From Omnitrophica WOR_2 bacterium RIFCSPHIGHO2_02_FULL_67_20 (lineage in GTDB: Bacteria; Omnitrophota; Gorgyraeia; Aquiviventales; Aquiviventaceae), in NCBI GenBank assembly GCA_001805695.1, contig MHGT01000042.1, forward strand, positions 11,622 through 24,690: a stretch of 13,069 nucleotides of DNA, in the 5' to 3' direction. Below, in pieces: positions 6,068-11,469 of the stretch. How positions within the stretch are numbered: the stretch's first letter is position 1; every line of letters starts with the position of its first letter. A program made the position numbers and the translations under genes. The notes beneath the pieces are model-generated. The model made no database searches. It was not told the DNA's origin and saw only the letters and a list, made by a program, of their open reading frames with translations.

Positions 6068-6349
6068 TCAGTCTTGGGTGGTCTGCTCGTAGGCGGAAAG
6101 GACGAGCTGGTCGACCTCCTGCTTGACCTCCTTGGTCAGCGGCTCGACCACGTCGTACCACTTGGTGTCTTTGCCTTGCTGTCTCGGCATGGACACGAAC
6201 AGCCCCTTCCGGCCGTTGACCACGCGCAGGCCCTTGATCACGACGAAATCCCCCACCACCAGATCACAAAACGCCCTCAGCGTGCCTTCGCCGTCGAACT
6301 TGATCAGCCGCTGCACCAAAAAGGCCCCTGTGGCTGCTTCCTTCGCCAT
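6068..6349 (-). CDS. spoVG: SpoVG-family protein
   Basis: The 93-residue protein matches the SpoVG family: VQRLIKFDGEGTLRAF at 12-27, then FVVIKGLRVVNGRKGLFVSMP, the PLTKE segment and a helical tail. In Firmicutes SpoVG affects septation and sporulation, and SpoVG proteins bind DNA and RNA; homologues occur in many non-sporulating phyla, so sporulation is not implied. AGGAGGG about 7 nt before the ATG at 6349 is a strong ribosome binding site that overlaps the stop codon of the upstream propeller gene, only 12 nt away. The two are almost certainly one operon with coupled translation. A palindrome follows its 3' end. Confidence 0.88.
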   Translation of the reverse strand: MAKEAATGAFLVQRLIKFDGEGTLRAFCDLVVGDFVVIKGLRVVNGRKGLFVSMPRQQGKDTKWYDVVEPLTKEVKQEVDQLVLSAYEQTTQD

Positions 6350-6361
6350 TCCCGCTCCCTC

Positions 6362-7960
6362 CTATGGTTGCGTGTCACCCACCCTCACCTGCGCCGAAAA
6401 GTACCCGCCCGTCAGCCCATCGATGAGCGCCGTCAGCTCCTGGATGCGCAGCGCCTTATCGAGCGCGGTCTTCTGGTCCTTCGGCGGCTCCGTGAGGAGC
6501 GCCACCTGAAGCCTCCGGCGCTCGAAGTACGTCCGCGTGACCTCGTCTACGATGTCGTCCCGCAGCTCGACCATCAGCTTCGAACGCACGTCAATCGAGG
6601 TCTGGTCATCGCTCCAGATGAAGTCGGCCGGCTCCCACGAGACGCCGGCGCTCCAATCGATGTCGCGCTCGCCCCTCTGCAGCGCGTCGGGATTCGCGCC
6701 CGCGTCCCAGTGGCGGAAATCGGTCAGGTTGGTGTCGCCTGAGAAGCTGAACTTTGGCACGAGCGCCCGCAATCGGGCCTGCATGCGCCAGGCCTGGATC
6801 TTGTGCGGGTGCACCTCGGCGTAGCGGATGGCGACCTCCCGCACCTGCGCGATGGTCGGCTCATACGAGAAGTTTGAGAGCAGCTCCTGGGGCGAGGGCG
6901 GCTCGCCCGGGCTCAGCTCCTCCGGAGCCGTTTCAAACCGGAACAACCCCTCATCGGTGGCGCCCCACAGCTGGCCACCTCCCACCGCCAGGTCATGCAC
7001 GCGCGTAGCCGAGCGCCCCTGCGCCAGCGCGACCCAGCGCTCGTGCGCCGGCTCGTACCGCGCGACCCCGCGCGCCGTCGCTGCGTACAGGGCAGACGGT
7101 GAGCGGCGCTGGAGCACGATGTCGGTGACGTCGGCCGACTCCAGGCCGCTGCGGCTCAGGCGGCGCCAGGTGAGGCCGTCGTCAACGCTCACTTCAACCC
7201 CCCGCGAGGTGGCGAGGTAGAGCGCCCCGGGCTGCTCCGGGTCGACCGCGACGGCGCTGAGGCGGTGGAGCGAGCCGTCCTCCTCATCCGTCTCGGGTGG
7301 TGCGACAGATGCCGGCTGCTCCACCTCCGTGTCCTCAGCATGGATCCGGATGCGGCGCTGGTGCCAGCTGCCGCTCACCAGGTCGCCCTCCCACAGCCCA
7401 TCGGCGGTGACGACGTACAGCCGCGCCGGCTCGCGCGGGTGAAAGGCGGCGTGCACCACGTCGCGGGCCGAGCGCGGGACGTCCGCCTCCTGCCACGTGC
7501 GCCCGCCGTCCGCGCTGACGAACACGCCGCGGCGGGTGCCCAGCACGGCTCGGTGCGGGTCGGCGGGATGAAAGCCAACCACCGTGCAGTCGGACGCCTC
7601 CTCGCCGGGCGCGCCGAACACCTTCGACCAGGTCAGGCCCCCGTCGAAGGATCCGAACAGTCCCCGGCTGGTCGCCGCCAACACCGTCGGCCGCTCGAGG
7701 CCCTGCACGGCCAGCGCGCGCAGTTGGACCTGCTGCGGCGGACGGAACCGCTCCTCCCAGCTCTTGCCGCCATCCGCCGATTCGTACACCGCTGCCTGAC
7801 TGGCGGCGTAGACGCGCCCGGGCATGACCGCCACGGCAATCAACCCGGTTTCGCCCCGGCCGACGTCCACCAGCGCTCCGGTCGGCGCCGGAGTTGCGGC
7901 CCACCCAGTCACAGGCCATGCGAGGATCAGACCAACACACGCACCCGCTACACGCCTCAT
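6362..7960 (-). CDS. secreted Asp-box (BNR) beta-propeller protein with helical C-terminal domain
   Basis: 532 residues. A signal peptide occupies about 1-22 (MRRVAGACVGLILAWPVTGWAA), so the product is exported. Residues about 30-350 are propeller-like, with four clear Asp-box motifs SxDxGxTW: 61-68, 104-111, 149-156 and 258-265, plus degenerate blades. Such folds resemble the YCF48 / sortilin / sialidase repeat group, but no catalytic sialidase residues can be assigned. After a Pro/Glu linker comes a different C-terminal domain of about 150 residues: a REVAIRYAEVHP helix, a beta-rich DIDWSAGVSWEPADFIW segment and a helical, charged tail with RTYFERRRLQVALL. I do not recognise that domain by name; envelope assembly or scaffolding is only a guess. 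AAGGAGG (7965-7971) sits 4 nt before the ATG. spoVG follows in the same operon. Confidence 0.85.
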   Translation of the reverse strand: MRRVAGACVGLILAWPVTGWAATPAPTGALVDVGRGETGLIAVAVMPGRVYAASQAAVYESADGGKSWEERFRPPQQVQLRALAVQGLERPTVLAATSRGLFGSFDGGLTWSKVFGAPGEEASDCTVVGFHPADPHRAVLGTRRGVFVSADGGRTWQEADVPRSARDVVHAAFHPREPARLYVVTADGLWEGDLVSGSWHQRRIRIHAEDTEVEQPASVAPPETDEEDGSLHRLSAVAVDPEQPGALYLATSRGVEVSVDDGLTWRRLSRSGLESADVTDIVLQRRSPSALYAATARGVARYEPAHERWVALAQGRSATRVHDLAVGGGQLWGATDEGLFRFETAPEELSPGEPPSPQELLSNFSYEPTIAQVREVAIRYAEVHPHKIQAWRMQARLRALVPKFSFSGDTNLTDFRHWDAGANPDALQRGERDIDWSAGVSWEPADFIWSDDQTSIDVRSKLMVELRDDIVDEVTRTYFERRRLQVALLTEPPKDQKTALDKALRIQELTALIDGLTGGYFSAQVRVGDTQP

Positions 7961-8017
7961 GTTGCCTCCTTGTGTGCATACACCAGGAGCAGGGAAGCAG
8001 CAGGCGTGCCAACCCCG

Positions 8018-8150
8018 AAATGGGGACGTTTCTGTTGTTACATTCGGCGAGAAACGGGCGGGGGCAAACGGAAAGTGGACGGGGATATGTTACAACGGGA
8101 CGCTTCTATTGTTCGGCCTCAGCCGCGGAATAATAGAAGCGTCCCTATTT
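8018..8150. mobile_element. MITE-like palindromic element with 19-bp terminal inverted repeats
   Basis: Left end AAATGGGGACGTTTCTGTT (8018-8036) and right end AATAGAAGCGTCCCTATTT (8132-8150) are inverted repeats matching at 16 of 19 positions, enclosing a 133-bp element with no convincing gene. A third copy of the end motif, GGGACGCTTCTATTGTT (8097-8113), forms a 17-bp stem with 8129-8145 (one mismatch) around a CGGC-CTCA-GCCG inner hairpin. The left end also forms CGTTTCT/AGAAACG (8027-8033 with 8050-8056). It lies in the gap between the methyltransferase and the propeller gene. It is likely mobilised in trans; by structure a REP/Y1 transposase is plausible but not shown. Confidence 0.6.
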
Positions 8151-8190
8151 TGTGATGCGGAGAATCGTCAGGCTGTCGGAGGGCGGACGG

Positions 8191-9258
8191 TTACGCAGAG
8201 ACTTTGCGGGCGTACACGGCGATGGTGCTGCCGCGTCCGAACAGGCATGACCACCATTCGGCCGCTTGGTGGAGGAGCCCGCGCCACTTCGAGTCGCCAG
8301 GCTCGGGCCGGCCTTGGCTGCGCCGCTCAAACCGCTCGCTCTCGCGCCACATGCCCCAGGCGCCGAGGTCCTGGCGGATCGCGATGACGGAAAAGCCATG
8401 CCGCTTTAGCAGGCGGCTGATGGAGTCAGGGGTGAAGTGGCACAGGTGCCTCGGCAGGTCGAAGCCGAGCCAGCACCGCCCGTACCGCTTGGCGGAGCGG
8501 CCGGCGGCGTTGGGCACCTTGAGAATCACCAGGCCGTCCGCATCGAGCAGGCGGCGCATCGCGTCCAGCGCGGCGGCGGGATTGGGCACGTGTTCGAACA
8601 CGTGGGACATGTGGATGACGTCGAACGAGCCGTCAGGCAAGCCGGAGGTTTCCAGCGTGCCCGCCCGCACGTCCAGCCCGTGGACGGTCCGGGCCTGCTC
8701 GGCCGCAGCGGCGTTCATCTCCACCCCCGCCACGCGCAGGCCGCACTGGCGCTGGTAGACCAGGTCGCCCCCGCTGCCGCAGCCCACGTCGAGGAAGCGC
8801 CCCTGCCCGCGGTAGGGGATGATCTTCAGGTCTTTGCCGAGCAGGCGCAGCCGCAGCGCCAGCGGCCACAAGAGGAGGCGGAGAAGCCACCGGCGCCAAG
8901 CACCCCCGGACACCGGATAGCCCCAGAACGCCTGGCGCATGCCAAGCTTCGACCACCACTCGAGGCGCGCGCCCAGCGCCTTCCATCCGGAGAGCTGCTT
9001 GGGAGGCTTCGGCTGGTAGGCGTAGTAGGCCTGCGGGTAGAAGGCGGCCAGGTACGCCGGAGTCGGCCGGGGGTTGGTGAACAGCAGGCCGCAGCTGCGG
9101 CAGGCGACGATCTGGAACGACACCGCCGGGCCGCACTCCCGGTTCCAGTTCGGAGCGGCCAAGAACGGCTGAAAGTTCCCGGTCGCCCCGCACGAGCAGC
9201 AGGGGACCGTCTCGAGCTCAGGTTTCGCCGGTTGGGCCGAGGTTTCAGGCGAGGGCAT
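8191..9258 (-). CDS. class I SAM-dependent methyltransferase with N-terminal zinc-ribbon-like motif
   Basis: A 355-residue protein. The N-terminal part has two cysteine pairs, C20-x2-C23 and C53-x2-C56 followed by GLLFTNPRP, the zinc-ribbon head common in methyltransferases encoded in sugar and polysaccharide clusters. The Rossmann domain follows: motif I LDVGCGSG (156-163), then the acidic strand end GVEMN, DVIHMSHVFEHV and the helix region PNPAAALDAMRRLL. An arginine/tryptophan-rich amphipathic stretch (about 120-141) between the two could touch the membrane. Substrate is unknown; a sugar or lipid-linked intermediate is the usual guess. A TATAAT box 11 nt before the ATG leaves almost no leader and there is no Shine-Dalgarno, so translation may be leaderless. 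Confidence 0.87.
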   Translation of the reverse strand: MPSPETSAQPAKPELETVPCCSCGATGNFQPFLAAPNWNRECGPAVSFQIVACRSCGLLFTNPRPTPAYLAAFYPQAYYAYQPKPPKQLSGWKALGARLEWWSKLGMRQAFWGYPVSGGAWRRWLLRLLLWPLALRLRLLGKDLKIIPYRGQGRFLDVGCGSGGDLVYQRQCGLRVAGVEMNAAAAEQARTVHGLDVRAGTLETSGLPDGSFDVIHMSHVFEHVPNPAAALDAMRRLLDADGLVILKVPNAAGRSAKRYGRCWLGFDLPRHLCHFTPDSISRLLKRHGFSVIAIRQDLGAWGMWRESERFERRSQGRPEPGDSKWRGLLHQAAEWWSCLFGRGSTIAVYARKVSA

Positions 9259-9269
9259 GGGGCAGGAGA

Positions 9270-9275
9270 ATTATA
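9270..9275 (-). promoter_or_regulatory. -10 box for the methyltransferase gene
   Basis: TATAAT on the minus strand, ending 11 nt before the ATG at 9258. No convincing -35 is found at 16-18 bp. Transcription would start about 5 nt before the start codon. Confidence 0.45.
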
Positions 9276-9312
9276 CCGCCTGAGTCTTGATCGTGCCGAA
9301 TCCAATCTGTGC

Positions 9313-9341
9313 TTGCCTGGGGGTGGGGCGGGCAGTATAAT
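9313..9341 (+). promoter_or_regulatory. sigma70-type promoter for the small ORF at 9365
   Basis: TTGCCT (9313-9318) and a perfect TATAAT (9336-9341) are separated by 17 bp. The predicted start near 9348 precedes a GAGGAG ribosome binding site and the ATG at 9365. It is divergent from the methyltransferase -10. Confidence 0.7.
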
Positions 9342-9364
9342 GGCCCCCTTGTGAGGAGCAGCCG

Positions 9365-9580
9365 ATGCCAACAGCCCAAGTTGAGAAGGTGCACCAGGAA
9401 CAAGCCTGGCGCCACGTGCTCGCGAACAAGCTGAGCCTGCCGCTGACGGTACTCAGCCAGCTCGAGGCGGGCAAGCCCGTGCCGCCCGAGACGCTCCGGC
9501 GGGCCATCGCCGAGCTGAAGGAGGCGGTCCGGCTGTTTGATCGCGGATCACCGGTTGCTGAGATTGATTCGGGAAGCTGA
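9365..9580 (+). CDS. small conserved-looking protein of unknown function (71 residues)
   Basis: A 71-residue protein starting MPTAQVEKVHQEQAW. The ATG is supported by GAGGAG 7 nt upstream and by a good promoter. The composition is helical and charged (ELKEAVRLFD), with no membrane segment, signal peptide or metal motif. The middle, LSLPLTVLSQLEAGKPVPPETLRRAIAEL (about 23-51), could form a helix-turn-helix-like pair, but I cannot assign it to a family. No gene follows closely on the strand; the next features are the putative leader at 9630 and the 7TM gene at 9823. Confidence 0.6.
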   Translation: MPTAQVEKVHQEQAWRHVLANKLSLPLTVLSQLEAGKPVPPETLRRAIAELKEAVRLFDRGSPVAEIDSGS

Positions 9581-9629
9581 TTACCCGCCCGAACGGCCCT
9601 AAGGGTCGCAGCGGGAAGGCGTTATCGAG

Positions 9630-9635
9630 TATACT
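9630..9635 (+). promoter_or_regulatory. possible -10 box for the leader RNA of the 7TM cassette
   Basis: TATACT, one change from the consensus, in a locally AT-rich patch (9621-9645). The -35 region is not recognisable at normal spacing, so an activator or alternative sigma factor would be needed if this is real. Confidence 0.35.
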
Positions 9636-9639
9636 TATG

Positions 9640-9786
9640 CGTATTGGTGGGGTGGGGGTCTCCCGGACCGCAGGAGGGCCCAATGACTGTCGACAAGGGA
9701 TGTGGCGAAGGCGAGGTATCCCCTAGCCGGCTGAGCAGGCGCTTGGGTCTCTTGCGGAGCCAGCACCACGTAGTGCTGGCGTTTTT
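9640..9786 (+). ncRNA. candidate structured leader or small RNA upstream of the 7TM/PilZ cassette
   Basis: A stretch of about 150 nt with no plausible gene but several local pairings: ATTGG (9643-9647) with CCAAT (9680-9684), enclosing GGTC-TCCCG-GACC (9658-9670); GGGAT (9697-9701) with ATCCC (9718-9722); a self-complementary AGCCGGCT (9725-9732); and a final intrinsic terminator. A -10-like box precedes it and the coding region begins about 35 nt after the terminator, the layout of an attenuating 5' leader or riboswitch. It does not match any riboswitch consensus I know. A free-standing small RNA is equally possible. Confidence 0.4.
9759..9786 (+). terminator. intrinsic terminator before the 7TM gene
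   Basis: Perfect 8-bp stem GCCAGCAC (9759-9766) / GTGCTGGC (9773-9780) with a 6-nt loop, followed by GTTTTTGTCT. It ends about 35 nt before the ATG at 9823, so it either closes the upstream transcript or serves as an attenuator for the downstream genes. Confidence 0.8.
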
Positions 9787-9822
9787 GTCTGTGCGGCGAG
9801 GGCGGGTAGCGGTAGAAGAAGG

Positions 9823-10578
9823 ATGAACCACTTTACGGCGTCAGCCTTGCTTACGTCAGCCGCTTCTCTCGCCGTGTCTCTCTATGCGCTAGCCCAGCGG
9901 GATGGCAGCGCGGGGGTGGTGAAGCGTTTGTTCGCCTTGTATTGGTTCAGCATCGCGTTCTGGAGTTTCTTCGTCGGCCTCCAGGCTGTGTTTTTGCATC
10001 TGATGCCTGAGATCCTGTGGGGGTGGTTGCTCCATGCGGGAGTCCTGTTCGTTCCAACGACGTTCTTCCACTTCTCGCTGATCCTAACGCAACGTCTGAC
10101 GAAACATCGAACAGCCCTGTTCAGCGCGTATGGCTTGACCTTGGCTTTTCTCGCGCTCAACTCCTTCACCACGCTCTTCACTCACGGCGTCGCCTATCGG
10201 GAGGGCTACGCGTATCCGATCCCTGCCCGGCTCTACCTCGTTTTTTTCGTCTGTTTCATCGCCTTTGTCCTGTGGGGTACGACCCTATTGTTCAGGCATC
10301 TCCATTCAGCGCGTCCGGAGCGGAAAGGCGCCTTTGGCACCTTCCTTGCTTTCCATCTCTTAGCGTGCGTAGGAGGGATGGATAACTTTGCCATCATGTG
10401 GGATATCAAAATCTTCCCGTTGTATCCGTTCGGACTCTATGCCGTCGTCCTTTATGCGTGCGCCGCTCTGTACGCACTGAAGAGAAAGGCGTTCTCGCCG
10501 GCATCGTTGCCTGAAGCGGTGTTGAGCTACGGTCACGCACCACCGGAGCAGGTACCTGTTTCGTCTGTTGGAACCTGA
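9823..10578 (+). CDS. stand-alone seven-transmembrane sensor-like protein (no kinase)
   Basis: 251 residues, almost entirely hydrophobic segments joined by short loops: about seven helices from residue 5 to 230, then a short polar tail. The pattern matches the N-terminal 7TM region of certain histidine kinases, and the protein is visibly homologous to the front of the kinase two genes downstream: LYWFSIAFW versus LYSWSIATW, FVPTTFFHF versus FIPTFFVHF, and GG..NF....D..I.P..PFG.YAV.LY near the last helices. No kinase, GGDEF or other output domain follows, so it would be a receptor, a partner of the kinase or a transporter-like accessory. GAAGAAGG directly before the ATG is a tight ribosome site. 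The next gene begins 20 nt later. Base composition is visibly lower in GC than that of genes to the left. Confidence 0.8.
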   Translation: MNHFTASALLTSAASLAVSLYALAQRDGSAGVVKRLFALYWFSIAFWSFFVGLQAVFLHLMPEILWGWLLHAGVLFVPTTFFHFSLILTQRLTKHRTALFSAYGLTLAFLALNSFTTLFTHGVAYREGYAYPIPARLYLVFFVCFIAFVLWGTTLLFRHLHSARPERKGAFGTFLAFHLLACVGGMDNFAIMWDIKIFPLYPFGLYAVVLYACAALYALKRKAFSPASLPEAVLSYGHAPPEQVPVSSVGT

Positions 10579-10598
10579 AAGACTGGGAGGCGCTAGCG

Positions 10599-11414
10599 AT
10601 GCAGCAAACAGAGGATCGCCGCAGAGAAACCCGGGTTGCTCTAGACCTTCCCGCAGTCCTTTCGACCAATTCTTCCACGAAGCCGAGCCGAGAGGTCAAA
10701 GCCCAGACTGTTAACCTCAGCCTGAAGGGCTGCGCCGTTGTTTGCGGAAACTCCATCCCTCATGACGCCGAGTGCGTAGTCAGGCTCGGGTCAATTTTGA
10801 ACCCTGAGATCAATCACGAATATCCAGCTCGAAACATCTGGGTCTCCCCGGATTCACACCAAGTCGGGCTGGAGTTTTCCAGCATCCCTGGTCCGTTAGC
10901 GGCTGAGCTATCGAAGGTCTTGGAGTTAGCCAAGTGGATCAAGCGAGACCGCTTTTCCATCAACATGACGGTGTTCCTGAAAGACACGAACGCAGAAGGG
11001 AACGTCTATTTTGCTCGGTATTTTGACTGGCAGGGGATGGCCCGGGAGGCGTTTTTTAGGCAGTTGTTGGGGGAGTCGGTTGCTGTATTTACCAGCGGCC
11101 AACTCCGACTCATCACGGTTGATGCAGCAATTCACTTCCGCCATGAATTACGCCTCTTCGATGAAGTGGTGATCCGAGTACAGCCGACGAACACCCGGCA
11201 CACCAGTGTCGATCTGCTGTTTTCCTACCTCAAGACCAACGGGGAAGAAATCGCGACAGGGAAGCAGACCATCGCCTTCGCGAGTCCTTCGGGGAGCCTC
11301 ATCCCAATCCCCCGGCAGGTGTTGGAAGCCGGGAGGACATACTTGAATGACATCGAACAACTGAGGTTGCTTTACTATCTTGAAAAGCCGGAGCACCAAA
11401 GTGCGGCTCGATAA
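10599..11414 (+). CDS. PilZ domain fused to a hotdog-fold thioesterase
   Basis: A 271-residue soluble protein with two domains. Residues about 5-112 are PilZ: R8-x3-R12 in RRRETR and N39-L-S41-L-K-G44, the two c-di-GMP-contacting motifs, followed by the barrel strand segment QVGLEF (88-93). Residues about 118-260 are a hotdog thioesterase: FLKDTNAEGNVYFARYFDW, WQGMAREAFF and later strands. Asn131 sits where 4-hydroxybenzoyl-CoA thioesterases carry the catalytic Asp, and the NxxGN...WQGxxRExF pattern is that of enediyne-type (CalE7/DynE7) thioesterases, which also lack that acid and rely on Asn and Arg. Likely role: hydrolysis of an acyl-CoA or acyl-ACP thioester under c-di-GMP control; substrate unknown. 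GGGAGG 9 nt upstream supports the ATG. It lies between two 7TM sensor genes on the same strand. Confidence 0.85.
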   Translation: MQQTEDRRRETRVALDLPAVLSTNSSTKPSREVKAQTVNLSLKGCAVVCGNSIPHDAECVVRLGSILNPEINHEYPARNIWVSPDSHQVGLEFSSIPGPLAAELSKVLELAKWIKRDRFSINMTVFLKDTNAEGNVYFARYFDWQGMAREAFFRQLLGESVAVFTSGQLRLITVDAAIHFRHELRLFDEVVIRVQPTNTRHTSVDLLFSYLKTNGEEIATGKQTIAFASPSGSLIPIPRQVLEAGRTYLNDIEQLRLLYYLEKPEHQSAAR

Positions 11415-11469
11415 TGGCGTGGCAATTGAGGAACTCAAGCTGTAACGCCGATAACGTTCGCGGGTAGAC

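Noticed and set aside
5892..6161. 89-residue minus-strand frame across the palindromes before the transposase gene
   Set aside because: It overlaps the spoVG 3' end and both palindromes, and its translation is Arg/Gly-rich with no conserved feature.
8097..8151. Intrinsic terminator for the methyltransferase gene
   Set aside because: The T-rich side of this hairpin lies on the plus strand, whereas the neighbouring genes are transcribed on the minus strand.
7265..8155. Long open frame antisense to the propeller gene
   Set aside because: Composition is typical of antisense GC-rich frames, and it runs through the MITE-like element; the minus-strand propeller protein has a signal peptide and Asp boxes.
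9640..9786. c-di-GMP (GEMM) riboswitch upstream of the PilZ cassette
   Set aside because: A fragment resembling TAGCCGG-type bases is present, but the GGACGCAAAGCC core, the GAAA-capped stem and the tetraloop receptor are not, so the family cannot be claimed.
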